DNA of 64,000 nt from Verrucomicrobiaceae bacterium (GCA_027486655.1 JAIXOR010000059.1:62001-126000), one strand, 5' to 3'. Positions 52,273 through 61,685 are shown, counted from the first letter of the stretch. The notes: generated by a model from the letters alone, not told the origin. Numbers and translations: made by a program.

Positions 52273-52734
52273 TCAGCGTAGCTCCTTGGAGAGCGAGTAG
52301 GCGGAGACGGTTGCGTGCATGAGGCGTGCTTTTTCCGCACTCACTCCGTAGGCCAGCAGGACTTGATGAAACAAGCGGTCTGCGCGGCTCCGCGACATTC
52401 CCGGCTGGGTGAACAACCAGTCGTGAAACACGGCCGCCCAGGTTTCCGGATGATTCACGCCATCGCCAAGGCGCGACTTGATGGCCGCAGGCGCGGTGAT
52501 GCCGTTGCTGGTGTATCCCTTCTGGACCACCCAGCGTTGGCCATCCAGATCCACCGACCATTCCTTCTTCACCCGGTAGTGACCATTGGCAAGGCGCTTC
52601 AGTTTGGGAACCTCGGGAGTGCCCGGAGCCCGGTTGATTCCACCCGTGTTCGGAGAACCGCCAGCCATGCCATATGGCACGCAAGAGGAAACCAGGATGA
52701 TGGCCAGCAAGGCAGCAAGTCCGCGGAAGTTCAT
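52273..52734 (-). CDS. DUF1353-like lipoprotein
   Basis: A 153-residue protein. The start MNFRGLAALLAIILVSSCVPY is a lipoprotein signal, with the acylated Cys in VSSC. The mature region carries DUF1353-like features: YRVKKEWSVDLDGQRWVVQKGYTSNGITAPAAIKS, then NHPETWAAVFHDWLFTQPGMSRSRADRLFHQVLLAYGVS. In that family, the HDWLY segment and the DR-x-F pair are highly conserved. Its role is unknown; phage and bacterial members suggest a structural or hydrolytic envelope function. The ATG at 52734 starts a canonical signal, and a short in-frame extension to 52770 is not needed. It is convergent with the secreted gene at 51189, 28 bp away. Confidence 0.72.
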   Translation of the reverse strand: MNFRGLAALLAIILVSSCVPYGMAGGSPNTGGINRAPGTPEVPKLKRLANGHYRVKKEWSVDLDGQRWVVQKGYTSNGITAPAAIKSRLGDGVNHPETWAAVFHDWLFTQPGMSRSRADRLFHQVLLAYGVSAEKARLMHATVSAYSLSKELR

Positions 52735-52919
52735 GGGATCTGGCTCCGATTGATTCGCGCTTCCGGGCATTCGTCAACCGGGGAATGCATGATTTGCATG
52801 AGATGAGCCGGATGGATTGATGCTGGGGATAGCCAGCCCGGAGGAAAAATCGGAACCGAAGTTCTGTCCGGAAGGGGGCCCCGGGAGCAAAGCGCCTCAC
52901 TCCATGGCACCCTGATCGT

Positions 52920-53651
52920 TCAAGCCCCTTCGCGGACGATCAGCAACACCTTGCAAATGAGTCCTAACAGAGCAGACGTTCCGGTCATCGCAATGATGGA
53001 GATGGCCACGGATTCGAAGCGGCGTCCATCCATCAAGCGGATGACTGCGAACGAGGCGAACATCAGCCCGAGAAACATCGCGGGCATCAGGGACCCGGCC
53101 GAGACACCGAGCTTCATGAAATGACGGTATGCCGCCGCGAGTTGATAGGAAGCGGCGGCATGGCAAATGATGAGCGCGGAGAGCAGCATGCCATGGCGGG
53201 CCCAGAGCCCCTCCAGTTCGGAGACTCCCGGAAGCCGCATGCGGTGCCTCATCTTCTTGTGTCTAGAGCGCTTGGCGATCCGGGCGCCTTTCACGTTGGA
53301 AACCGCCGCCACCGGGGAGGCTGGGGCATGGTTCGTGATGACCTCATCATCAAGCTCGGTGTTGAAGACTTCCGATTCACCGTCAGGGAACGAGCTGGTC
53401 ATTTCGGGAACCGTGTCCCGATCTGGAGCCGGAGCTTGGATCGACGCTTCTCCGGACTCCGGCGAGGGGTCGAAAGGATAGAGAAGCAGCAGCGGATGCA
53501 TGGCATCGGCACCGGGAGAATCATCGTGTGCCAGTGACGGGGGCGCATCCTCCGCTCCGGGTGCCTGGGCCGGGCCCAGACCGATATTCAAGCGGACCGC
53601 CCCAGTGGGTCTCCGGGCGAACACAAGGTCACGGGCTGCTGGCTCCTTCAT
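52920..53651 (-). CDS. Membrane protein with long disordered N-terminus, unknown function
   Basis: A 243-residue protein. The first 110 residues are low-complexity and rich in Pro, Ala, Asp and Glu (ARRPTGAVRLNIGLG, PESGEASIQAPAPDRD), followed by a basic patch (RIAKRSRHKKMRHRMRLPG). Then come three hydrophobic segments: HGMLLSALIICHAAASYQLAAAY, LMPAMFLGLMFASFAVIRLM and SVAISIIAMTGTSALLGLICKVLLIV. The likely topology has a cytoplasmic N-terminal tail and a C-terminal helical membrane bundle. I do not recognise a family. The ATG at 53651 (MKEPAARDL) is chosen over the frame start at 53732. It is divergent from the small lipoprotein gene at 53794. One dispersed heptamer lies near its 3' end on a CTG-TTA (Leu-Leu) pair. 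Confidence 0.6.
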   Translation of the reverse strand: MKEPAARDLVFARRPTGAVRLNIGLGPAQAPGAEDAPPSLAHDDSPGADAMHPLLLLYPFDPSPESGEASIQAPAPDRDTVPEMTSSFPDGESEVFNTELDDEVITNHAPASPVAAVSNVKGARIAKRSRHKKMRHRMRLPGVSELEGLWARHGMLLSALIICHAAASYQLAAAYRHFMKLGVSAGSLMPAMFLGLMFASFAVIRLMDGRRFESVAISIIAMTGTSALLGLICKVLLIVREGA

Positions 53652-53793
53652 CGGACACCGACTCGGAAAAACGCTTGTCAGCCTCAAGACCGCAGCGCGG
53701 AAAACTGGGGATCCCCCGTGCAATCCTTGCACTACAGGCCACAGTTTGAAGCGACTTGCGCCGATCGGCGGTTTCCGCTAGGGAGGTTTCACC

Positions 53794-54024
53794 ATGAAAC
53801 ACCCCCTCACTCTGGTTCTATGCGCCCCGTTTGTCGTCGTTTTGAATTCCTGCACTGCGGAGGACGCGGATTATTTCTGGAATGGCCCGAGTGGCGGCTA
53901 CAGCAGCGGCAATGACCAGCAGCAGTGGCAGAACCAGGTGCGCCAGGCGGAGTATCAGCAGCAATCACAGGCATACCGCAGTGGCTTCACCACCACTCCT
54001 CCGGCAGGTTACTCGCAGTATTGA
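53794..54024 (+). CDS. Small lipoprotein of unknown function
   Basis: A 76-residue secreted lipoprotein. The signal MKHPLTLVLCAPFVVVLNSC-T has a good lipobox (LNSC). The mature part is short and rich in Gln, Ser, Tyr and Gly (FWNGPSGGYSSGNDQQQWQNQ, then QAEYQQQSQAYRSGF), suggesting a disordered, possibly surface-bound peptide. A clear ribosome site, GGGAGGTTT, lies 6 bases before the ATG at 53794. The gene is small and lies between convergent and divergent neighbours. No homologue is recognised. Confidence 0.7.
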   Translation: MKHPLTLVLCAPFVVVLNSCTAEDADYFWNGPSGGYSSGNDQQQWQNQVRQAEYQQQSQAYRSGFTTTPPAGYSQY

Positions 54025-54037
54025 GAGGACGCCTGCT

Positions 54038-54979
54038 CTAACAGGCCTTCCATGCGGCGGCGGCTCCGGCCAGATCACCCAGCGCACAGCCTACGGATTT
54101 GAAGAGGGTAATTTCGTCCGCACCGCGGCGGCCGGCGGCCGATCCGCGGCAGAGGTCGGCAAGTTCGCCCTCCACCTGATCGAGCGAGAAGGAGCCCTCC
54201 GCCACCGGAAGCAGCAACTCGCCTGCTTCGCGGAAGCAGTTGGCACGGTTGTCCACAAAGACCCTGGAACGTGTGACCAGCGAGGTATCGCACTCGCGTT
54301 TGTCCGCGTGGTGATTGCCGAGGAAATCGGTGTGCGTGCCAGGGCGGATCCAGTCGCCGTGCACGAGGATGTCCGGACTGCCGGTGGCGGCCACCACGAT
54401 GTCCGCCTCGGCACAGGCGTGGCGAAGGTCGGTCGCCCGCTCGAACGAGATCGCGGGAAAGTCGGGAGAAACCAGATGTTTCAGTTCCTCCAACCGCTCG
54501 GGGCGGCGTCCCCAGAGGAGGATGCGGCGCAGCGGGCGGACCGAGGCATGGGCACGGATGAGGAAGGGAGCGAGCCGGCCACTTCCTAACAGAAGCAGGG
54601 TTTCCGAGTCCGGCCGCGACAAATGCCGCGAGGCGAGTGCCGAGACCCCGGCGGTGCGGAAACAGGTCACACTCACGCCGTCCACCACAGCGAGCGGTTC
54701 GCCCGTGGCGCGGCTGAAGAGAAGGATCTGCGAGTAGAGCGTGCGGGCCGGCGGCAGGTTTTCCGGAAAGTAGGTGAATGCCTTCTGGGCGATGACTTCC
54801 TCATTCCAGCAGGGAAGCATGGCGAAGGCGTCGTGGCGGCCCGATCCCGGATCGAGCGGAAGCACCTGCCGAGGTGGCATCGTGTGGGGCCCGGCGAAGG
54901 CCTCATCCAGCGTATCGATGAAATCCGGGTAACGCAGGGTGGCGTGGACGTGATCCGAAGAAATGACTTTGAGACTCAT
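54038..54979 (-). CDS. Ornithine cyclodeaminase / mu-crystallin family protein
   Basis: A 313-residue NAD(P)-dependent enzyme of the OCD family, whose members convert ornithine to proline, make opines, or reduce cyclic imines. Landmarks are the N-terminal MPPRQVLPLDPGSG region, QKAFTYFPEN with the conserved Lys, and the Rossmann domain with TLLLLGSGRLAPFLIRAHAS and the NAD-binding acidic position at LLWGRRPERLEELK. ADIVVAATGSPDILVHGDWIRPGTH and, near the C-terminus, GADEITLFKSVGCALGDLAGA (the family signature) follow. It lies 13 bp from the stop of the lipoprotein gene, end to end. A heptamer (54585) overlaps the Rossmann motif LLLGSG on CTG-TTA. The true substrate is not determined by this alone. 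Confidence 0.85.
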   Translation of the reverse strand: MSLKVISSDHVHATLRYPDFIDTLDEAFAGPHTMPPRQVLPLDPGSGRHDAFAMLPCWNEEVIAQKAFTYFPENLPPARTLYSQILLFSRATGEPLAVVDGVSVTCFRTAGVSALASRHLSRPDSETLLLLGSGRLAPFLIRAHASVRPLRRILLWGRRPERLEELKHLVSPDFPAISFERATDLRHACAEADIVVAATGSPDILVHGDWIRPGTHTDFLGNHHADKRECDTSLVTRSRVFVDNRANCFREAGELLLPVAEGSFSLDQVEGELADLCRGSAAGRRGADEITLFKSVGCALGDLAGAAAAWKAC

Positions 54980-55039
54980 GCTGGCTCCGCAGGGTGGATT
55001 CCTTCAGGTTTCTTTTCCGAAAACGGTCGCTTGCAGGAT

Positions 55040-57028
55040 TCACTCGGCCTTGGCCCGGAGGAACCACTTGCCCGGAGCTGGAACCGGGCGGCTGAAGGTG
55101 ACCGTGACGGTCGAGAATGCCGGATCCGCGGCAAAGGAAGCCGTGGCCGTCCCCAGAACAGCGACCGAACTCCACTGGGCAAGGTTTAGCGATGCCTCAT
55201 GACCGAAGACCAGGGCAGGGTCGTTGCCGCGTCTCACGTAGGTCCATGAAACGACCGGTCCGGCAAGCGGTGCGGATGCCGGGTAAGCGGCGTCGTGAAG
55301 CGAAGGATGCCCGCCGAAGGCGTATTCCTGAAGGTTGTCGCGGCCGTCACCATCCGGATCGGCGGATGCCTGTGCGGAACCACCAGAGAGGCCTTTGGCC
55401 ACGGTCCATTGAGCATAGCCGTCCGTCGAATAGGGCAGGAAACTCTGGACGGCGGTGCCTGCACCTTCCAACCATCTGTTAGGACTGCCGAAGGTGGAGT
55501 CCGTGGCACCATCTCCATAACCCTGAACGGACGGGCTGGATGCCACGATCGGCGAAATCGCGGGTGAAGGATGGTTTTCCAGCTCGAAGACCTCGCGCGA
55601 GCTGGTGCCGCTGAGTGGAGCCACGCCTTCTCCGACCGGTCCGCAGACGATGCGGTTGGCGGCATCGACCACGCGGAACTGGGTGCCGCTGTTGTCGATG
55701 GAGATTCCACTGACGATTCCTCCGCTGAGGACGAATCCGTTCACGGTGGAGTTCGTGTAGGTGAGGAAGGTCGGATCCCCCATCCAGATGTTCGTCCAGG
55801 TGTCACCAAGGGTGGAGCGCCTGTCTCGGGTGGCGAAGCCGGAGTCGAGTCCGCCCTGCGAGGTGTTGTTTGCGGTGAACGTGAGCAAGGTGCCGGTTGG
55901 AATGGCTTGCCAGTTCGCGTGATTCGAAAGGACCAATGTGTTCTGTGCGACGAATCCCGAGCCGAGGTTGCGGCCGATCTGGATTTTCCATCCCCGCAGG
56001 TCGAGTGTTCCAACACCACCGTTACCGACGACGGCGAATTCGACCCATGGCCCGCCATTTCCTGCAATGCGGCCGAAGTAGGCATCCGAAGACAGGGCCC
56101 CTCCATCGTCGTCGCTGGTGAGGGTTCCGCCGTTGAGGAAGTTGGCCGCGGACACCGCATTGTATTCATTGAGGATCACGCTGGGTGACGGATTGAGCAC
56201 GGTGACGAGAAACTCCTGGACGGTGCTTGTGGATCCGTTGCTCGCGAGCAGCCGAACGAGATGATTTCCCGCATCTGCCAGTGTGAGCGCGCGGTTGCTT
56301 GCGAGCACGGCCTTGCCGGTGGCGCCCGGCGTCAGGGTGAGGAAGGAGGGAACGGTCAGAGCCGAGATGGTGGGAGTCGCGGCACCGGGGGCCGTGGCGT
56401 TCACTGAGTAGGAATAGGACGACATGCCGTAGATCGTCGGCGGGCTCCTGAAGTGGATGCGCGCGTCGCCCGGGGATCCGATGTCCGCCGGCGACTGGGT
56501 GGAGGAAACCGCACCATGTTCGCCCACCGAGCTGGTCAGACCATAGATCGGGGTTCCATCGCGAAGGAAGGCCGCGGACTGGCCAGCAGGCACGGTTCCG
56601 AATTCCGCGTGAGCGACGAGGTTTCCGAAGGGATCGTAGACATTCACCTCGTCTCCGGCCTCGCCGAGTCCGGAAAAGGACTCGCCCCCCACGAACAGCT
56701 CGCGGCTGAGGACCTGGGTGGAGCCAAGACCCCATGCCGTCTTCCATATCGCGACATTGGCTACCGCTTCCTGGAGGATGATGATCGATTCACCGGGCTG
56801 GATGGTGACGTTCGGGAAATAGCTGATCGATGGAAGCAGCGGCGTTGGAGTGTCGTCCCACGTGTAGCCGGCGAGGTTGACGGCGCTGCTGCCTGTGTTG
56901 GTGAGTTCCCACCAGTCGCCGTCGACCGCCGTGCCGGTGTGGGCGCTCTTCGGCATCACTTCCGTGATCACCAGATCGGCGTGGGCGATGGAAACTATAC
57001 AGGCGAGGATCGGAGCAAGGGTTTTCAT
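55040..57028 (-). CDS. Secreted lamin-tail-domain protein with C-terminal DxDGDG module
   Basis: A 662-residue exported protein. The signal MKTLAPILACIVSIAHA-D leads directly into a lamin-tail domain (LTD): LVITEVMPKSAH, WWELTNTGSSAVNLAGYTWDD, TIQPGESIIIL, WGLGSTQVLS. A second LTD-like unit appears at about 290-430: ILNEYNAVSAANFLNGG, GPWVEFAVVGNGGVGTLDLRGWKIQI. LTDs often bind surfaces or DNA in bacterial secreted nucleases and phosphatases. No catalytic motif is visible. At about residue 553 comes ADPDGDGRDNLQEYAFGGHP, followed by a roughly 100-residue beta module ending PGKWFLRAKAE, shared with three other exported proteins in this window. It may be an adhesin or matrix protein. Confidence 0.8.
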   Translation of the reverse strand: MKTLAPILACIVSIAHADLVITEVMPKSAHTGTAVDGDWWELTNTGSSAVNLAGYTWDDTPTPLLPSISYFPNVTIQPGESIIILQEAVANVAIWKTAWGLGSTQVLSRELFVGGESFSGLGEAGDEVNVYDPFGNLVAHAEFGTVPAGQSAAFLRDGTPIYGLTSSVGEHGAVSSTQSPADIGSPGDARIHFRSPPTIYGMSSYSYSVNATAPGAATPTISALTVPSFLTLTPGATGKAVLASNRALTLADAGNHLVRLLASNGSTSTVQEFLVTVLNPSPSVILNEYNAVSAANFLNGGTLTSDDDGGALSSDAYFGRIAGNGGPWVEFAVVGNGGVGTLDLRGWKIQIGRNLGSGFVAQNTLVLSNHANWQAIPTGTLLTFTANNTSQGGLDSGFATRDRRSTLGDTWTNIWMGDPTFLTYTNSTVNGFVLSGGIVSGISIDNSGTQFRVVDAANRIVCGPVGEGVAPLSGTSSREVFELENHPSPAISPIVASSPSVQGYGDGATDSTFGSPNRWLEGAGTAVQSFLPYSTDGYAQWTVAKGLSGGSAQASADPDGDGRDNLQEYAFGGHPSLHDAAYPASAPLAGPVVSWTYVRRGNDPALVFGHEASLNLAQWSSVAVLGTATASFAADPAFSTVTVTFSRPVPAPGKWFLRAKAE

Positions 57029-57177
57029 GAAGGGTGGCGGACCTCGGCAACGTCCTTGAATCGCCCCCGCGCGTCAAGGTGCCAGATGACGGGAACTGCG
57101 GCGCGGACTTGCAAATCCCCGCCGCGGGGCGCATGGTGGTGGTGGGAGGAATCGCGCAAGCTCCGGCCCCGGGATCC

Positions 57178-57777
57178 ATGTCAAAACCGATTTCAGAGAT
57201 CGCCTCCACGCTGAAGCACCTGGGAGACATCCAAGTGACCGATGTGGATTATACGGAACTGCTGCACAAGGACATCCGGGACTTGGAAATCTCCCGCTCG
57301 CTGCGAAGGCTCGGCCGTATCCGGGTCACCGACTGGGAGTTCAAGGATGTGTTTCCGGCCGTGAACAAGCTGGCTCATCAGGAGGTGGACCTTGTGGATC
57401 TGCTGAAACGAACCGCCTCCTACAAGGTGATGGAGTGGGATTTTCGCAAGCATCCCGAAGTGGAAATGACAGCCCGGCCCGACGCAGCGGCCATGCAGCG
57501 GCTGATCCTGCGGCTCAAGAGTTTCCTAGGCTACGTGGCGGCCAATCTGATCGAAGAACCCGGTCACGCGCAGATCAAGGTGGCGGAAATCGCGCCCGGC
57601 GTGCTTCGATTCCGTCTGGTGATGGTAAAGCGGGATGTGGCGATTCTGATCGGCACGGAGGGCCACAGCGCCGCCGCCCTTCGCAGTCTGTTGAAAGCCG
57701 CGGCCGGTATGCATGGCGTGCATGCGCTGCTGGAAATCCTGTCGCATGAAGAGGAAGCCGCTCTCCGCGATTCCTGA
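57178..57777 (+). CDS. KH-domain RNA-binding protein (KhpA-like C-terminus)
   Basis: A 199-residue cytosolic protein starting MSKPISEIASTLKHLGDI. The first half (ITRVTD-type repeats: DIQVTDVDYTELLHKDIRDLE, RIRVTDWEFKDVFPAV) contains two similar [DR]IxVTDxx units and is not a known domain. The second half is a type II KH fold: LKSFLGYVAANLIEEPGHAQIKVAEIAPGVLRFRLVMVKRDVAILIGTEGHSAAALRSLLKAAAGMHGVHALLEIL. Its GxEGHSAAALR loop takes the place of the GxxG RNA-binding motif seen as VIGRQGRTIKAIR in KhpA. The gene follows a secreted-protein gene divergently and precedes the long-helix protein. Its longer in-frame N-terminus to 57034 overlaps the divergent gene and is not used. Confidence 0.78.
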   Translation: MSKPISEIASTLKHLGDIQVTDVDYTELLHKDIRDLEISRSLRRLGRIRVTDWEFKDVFPAVNKLAHQEVDLVDLLKRTASYKVMEWDFRKHPEVEMTARPDAAAMQRLILRLKSFLGYVAANLIEEPGHAQIKVAEIAPGVLRFRLVMVKRDVAILIGTEGHSAAALRSLLKAAAGMHGVHALLEILSHEEEAALRDS

Positions 57778-57992
57778 GTGCCGCGGGTGCACTGCATGAC
57801 GATGGACCGGGCCTTGGACACCGGGTTTTTCAGGACGTTCGGCGCATGGCCGGAAATGGGATCACTTGGCCGGATTCGGGGCATCAAAGACGTTCCGTTC
57901 TCCGGATTTTCAGGCAACGTTGAAGCTTGTCGAAGCCATCCAATCCGGAGGGGCAGGACAAAGGAAAACCCCCGCACGTTCGAACCGAGCCC

Positions 57993-60758
57993 ATGGCCTC
58001 ATCCCGCACCAACGCCATCGCCGATGCGAAAGCCTCGCTGCGGGTGATCGCCGAGGAAGAGGCGCGCCGGGTGATCGAGGAAGCCAAGGCCAGCGCGGAA
58101 GCCCGGTCCGCAGCCAGAGAGCGGGCTCGTGCGGAAAACGAGGTGCTTGCCGCAGTCGCCAAGGAAACCGCAAAGGCCCGTGCGGAAGCCATGGCCGCCG
58201 AAGAGGCACGCATCGACGCCATTGGCCGCGACGAGTGGTATTACATCGTGGACGGAGAACAGTTCGGCCCCGTGCCCGTGGCGGAACTCCGGCGAATGAT
58301 CGCGGATGCCTCGATGCAGCCGTCCATCCGGATGGTCTGGACCGAAGGAATGGAAGTCTGGCGGGCGGTGTATGAGGTGAATCGCCTCTGCGATCCCACG
58401 CCCGGAAAACCGATGCAGGCGACTGGCGAAAACTCCACCCGTCCTTCCGGGGAAAGCCAGCCGATCCCCTCGACCAACGATTTGGCGAAGAAGGCGGACA
58501 CGATTTCCAGCGAGCGCAAGACCACCAGCCCCAGGGAAGATGCGATGGCCCGCCAACTCGAACAGGCACGGCGCCACGCCGAGGCGGAAGCACGGGTGAT
58601 CGAGAAAGCCAAGGCGCTCGCTGCGGAAAAGGAACGGGCGAAGTCCGAGCGGGAAGTCCGGAGTCCGGACCAACACGAGGAGGAAACCCGTTCTAACAAA
58701 TCCGCGGCAATCGCCAAGGAGGCCGAAAAGAAACTCCAGGCCGCCGAAGCACGGGCTGTGGAAGAATCCCGATTGCGGGCCGCTGCCGAAGCCAAGGCCA
58801 TGCAGGAGGCAAGGCTCCGCGCCGAGGCGGAAGCCAAGGCACGTGAGGAATGCAAGCTCAAGGCGGCGGCCGAGGCCAAGGCCACCGAAGAGACCCGCCT
58901 TCGCGTGGCCGCCGAAGCGAAGGCCGCGGAAGAGGCCAGACTCGCCGCGGAAGCCAAAGCCCGCACCGAGCATGAAGCGAAAACCCGCGCACTGGAGGAA
59001 GCCCGGCTGCGAGCCATCGCGGAGGCCAAGGCACTCGAAGAATTGAAACTCCGCGCCGCCGCCGAACTGAAGGCGGCTGAAGAAGCACGCCTGCGCGCCG
59101 CCGCGGAGGCCAAGGCACGCGAAGAGGAAAAACTCAAAGCCATCGCAGAAGCAAAAGCCGCCGAGCAGGCCCGAAGCGCGGCCATCGCCAAGGCCAAAGC
59201 CGAGCAGGAAGCCCGTGCCAAAGCCGAACTGGAAGCGAAAGCCGCCGAAGAAGCCAGAGTGGCCGCCGCCGCAAAAGCAAAGGCCGAGGAAGACGCTCGT
59301 CTCAAGGCGGCAGCAGAGGCCAAGGCCGAGGAGCTGGCGCGCCTCAAGGAAATCGCCGAAGCCAAAGCCGCGGAGGAGGAGCGTCGACGCCTGGAAGCCG
59401 AAGCCCTCGCTGCGGAAAAAGCGCGCGCCGCCGAGGAACTCGCGCGCGCCAAGGCCAGGGAGGAGGCCCGACTTCAAGAAATCGCCCAAGCCGCCGAAGA
59501 AAAACGCCGCCTCGAGGAAGCGGGGAAACGAGCCCGCGAGGAAGCCCGGGCCGCCGCCCGCCTGGCCAGGGCCAAGGACGAGGAGGAAGAAGAAAAGTTG
59601 AGGCAGGAAATCGAAGCCCTCGCAGCGAGTGAGGAACGCCTTGCCGCAATTGCCAGAGAACGCGAGGAAATCCGGCTTCGAACGGAAAAGGAAGCACGGC
59701 TCAAAGCCGCAATCACCTCGGAAAAGGCAAGGGCTCGCAAACAAGCGCGCGAAAAGCTCCGCGCCCTCGCCAGGAACCGCAAGGAGGAGCTCGAAAAAGC
59801 CCGCAGCGCATCGAGCGAAGAAGTCCATCCCTCCCCTTCCATCCAAGCGCCCGAGCCTCCCGACAGCGGCGTAGAGACGGCTGTGATCCACATGGAGGAA
59901 GCGGTTTCGTCCCCGCAGGAAAGCACGCTCCTTCCAAGCACCTTTGCGGAACCCGAAGCGGACGGGGATCTCGGCGAAGCGGTCCTCCCGCCCAAGCCCA
60001 AAACCCCGATCTTCTCGCTCAAGTGCGTCTGGCACTACACCAGCGAGGGCGACCGCCTCGGGCCGGTCACCTTCGACGAACTGCGGGCCATGGCCGCCGC
60101 ATCGAAACTCGACCCGCGGCTTGATCTCGTTTGGAAGAAAGGCATGCGCGAGTGGCAGCCCGCAGGCCGGATCGACGGGTTGTTCGAGCGCCGCACAATG
60201 CCCGCTCCGGGAATGCAGCCACCGGCCACACCCACGTCCAGCTATCGTCCTGCCGCCCATGGCTCGCAGGTGCTCACCCGGGATGACGCGCCATGGCCCG
60301 GAGCCCGCCGGCGGAGTCTTCTGGCGGCTTTGCTGGTTTTTCCGGTTGCCTGGCACTTTTTGTTAGATGCGCTGTCTCCGCTTGTGGTCCAAGGCCTCGG
60401 CCCCGCCCTGGCCGGCGCCGTTCTGCCGGCTGCGACGCTGCTGCCACTCGCGGTGCTCGCGCATTTCATCCTCCGCCGCCTGCTCAACCTTGGCATGAGC
60501 CGCTGGTGGCTGCTCGGCATGCTCGCCCCCTTCATGAACCTGTGGATCGGCTACCGCTGCTTCGCCTGCCCCGCGGGATACGCATGGAAACGGCGCATGG
60601 ACAAACCCGGGCTCGCACTGGCCGCCGCTTACTGGGCCCTCACGCTTGCCGCGCTCCTCGTCATCGCCACGTCGGCGGCATCCCTCCAGGGCATGATCGA
60701 CAGCCCGGGAGTCGTCAAACACCTGCGCTCCGCCGTGGAGGGCATCGCCACGCGCTGA
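57993..60758 (+). CDS. GYF / long charged helix / GYF / membrane protein
   Basis: A 921-residue protein. Two GYF_2-type domains flank a giant helical rod: EWYYIVDGEQFGPVPVAELRRMI with a WxxGMEVW-like end (residues about 80-135), and WHYTSEGDRLGPVTFDELRAM (about 680-735). Between them, residues about 180-610 are almost wholly Ala, Glu, Lys and Arg in repeats such as AEAKAAEEARLRAAAEAKA, like TolA or single-alpha-helix rods. The C-terminus has about four hydrophobic helices (LLAALLVFPVAWHFLLDALS, LAGAVLPAATLLPLAVLAHF, and others), similar to DUF805-type membrane parts. GYF domains bind Pro-rich peptides. The ATG at 57993 is used; an upstream TTG (57927) is in frame. A possible envelope-spanning tether. 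Confidence 0.75.
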   Translation: MASSRTNAIADAKASLRVIAEEEARRVIEEAKASAEARSAARERARAENEVLAAVAKETAKARAEAMAAEEARIDAIGRDEWYYIVDGEQFGPVPVAELRRMIADASMQPSIRMVWTEGMEVWRAVYEVNRLCDPTPGKPMQATGENSTRPSGESQPIPSTNDLAKKADTISSERKTTSPREDAMARQLEQARRHAEAEARVIEKAKALAAEKERAKSEREVRSPDQHEEETRSNKSAAIAKEAEKKLQAAEARAVEESRLRAAAEAKAMQEARLRAEAEAKAREECKLKAAAEAKATEETRLRVAAEAKAAEEARLAAEAKARTEHEAKTRALEEARLRAIAEAKALEELKLRAAAELKAAEEARLRAAAEAKAREEEKLKAIAEAKAAEQARSAAIAKAKAEQEARAKAELEAKAAEEARVAAAAKAKAEEDARLKAAAEAKAEELARLKEIAEAKAAEEERRRLEAEALAAEKARAAEELARAKAREEARLQEIAQAAEEKRRLEEAGKRAREEARAAARLARAKDEEEEEKLRQEIEALAASEERLAAIAREREEIRLRTEKEARLKAAITSEKARARKQAREKLRALARNRKEELEKARSASSEEVHPSPSIQAPEPPDSGVETAVIHMEEAVSSPQESTLLPSTFAEPEADGDLGEAVLPPKPKTPIFSLKCVWHYTSEGDRLGPVTFDELRAMAAASKLDPRLDLVWKKGMREWQPAGRIDGLFERRTMPAPGMQPPATPTSSYRPAAHGSQVLTRDDAPWPGARRRSLLAALLVFPVAWHFLLDALSPLVVQGLGPALAGAVLPAATLLPLAVLAHFILRRLLNLGMSRWWLLGMLAPFMNLWIGYRCFACPAGYAWKRRMDKPGLALAAAYWALTLAALLVIATSAASLQGMIDSPGVVKHLRSAVEGIATR

Positions 60759-60778
60759 GCCGTCAGCCCGACGCAGGC

Positions 60779-61675
60779 TCAGTTCGGGCTGCCCGCGCCG
60801 CCGAGAAGTTCCATGTAGAAATCCTCCAGCGACCTCCGCACCGGAGCCATCGCCCGGACGCGAATGCCGGCACCGACCAAACGCTCCACCAACACCGAGG
60901 GATCCGCCTCCCGCGGCAGATGGATGCGGCCCGCGGCCTGCGCCTGTCCGCCCAGTGAGTGAAGAATCGGAAGTGCGCGCTCCCAAGGATCGAGATCCAC
61001 ATCGAACCTCAGATCCTCGTCCTGCATGCCGCCCACCGCGCCTTCAAACACCAACGCGCCTTCCCGCAGGATGGTCACCCGGTCGCACATCAGCTCCACC
61101 TCGGCAAGCAGGTGGGAGTTGAACAGGACGGTCATGCCACGCTCGTCACGCAGGCCGAGGATGAAATCACGAAACCAGCGGATGCCTTCCGGATCCAAAC
61201 CGTCGGTGGGCTCGTCGAGAAGCAGCACCTCCGGCTCCGGCAGCAGCGCCTGGGCAAGCGCCAGCCGCTGGCGCATGCCGTGGCTGTAGGTGCGGACCTT
61301 AGAGTGGATCCGCTTGGAAAGCCCCACCCGCTCGACGGTCTCGCGGGCCGATTTCTCATCGAACCCACCCGAGTAGCTCATCAGGATCCGCAGGTTCTCC
61401 CAACCGCTCAGGTATTCATAAAACGCCGGGGATTCGAAGATCGCACCCACCTTGCGCAAGGCCTGCGAACGGTCGGCAAGCACCGAGACTCCGCCGATGG
61501 TCACGTCCCCCGCATCCGGCATCACCATTCCGAGGATGATGCCCAACGTGGTGCTCTTGCCCGCGCCGTTGTGGCCTAACAGCCCGTGGATCTCCCCCTT
61601 GCCGACGCGGAAGGAAACCTCCTTGAGCGCGGGTTTCGCACCGAAGGTCTTGGAAAGGGCTGTGGCTTCGAGCAT
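60779..61675 (-). CDS. ABC transporter ATP-binding protein (ABC-2 type)
   Basis: A 298-residue ATPase starting MLEATALSKTFGAKPALKEVSF. Motifs are the Walker A GLLGHNGAGKSTTLGIILG, the Q-loop region VGAIFESPAFYEYLSG, the signature VRTYSHGMRQRLALAQALL, Walker B VLLLDEPTDGLDPEGI, and the H-loop VLFNSHLLAEVELMCDRV. A C-terminal extension of about 75 residues (FDVDLDPWERALPILHSLGG...) follows, typical of CcmA/YxlF-type ABC-2 exporters. No permease gene is adjacent in the window, so the transported substrate is unknown. It is convergent with the long-helix gene and lies 10 bp after the pseudopilin gene on the same strand. One heptamer is at 61575 on the Walker A region (GLLGH). Confidence 0.9.
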   Translation of the reverse strand: MLEATALSKTFGAKPALKEVSFRVGKGEIHGLLGHNGAGKSTTLGIILGMVMPDAGDVTIGGVSVLADRSQALRKVGAIFESPAFYEYLSGWENLRILMSYSGGFDEKSARETVERVGLSKRIHSKVRTYSHGMRQRLALAQALLPEPEVLLLDEPTDGLDPEGIRWFRDFILGLRDERGMTVLFNSHLLAEVELMCDRVTILREGALVFEGAVGGMQDEDLRFDVDLDPWERALPILHSLGGQAQAAGRIHLPREADPSVLVERLVGAGIRVRAMAPVRRSLEDFYMELLGGAGSPN

Positions 61676-61685
61676 GACGGTGGAT

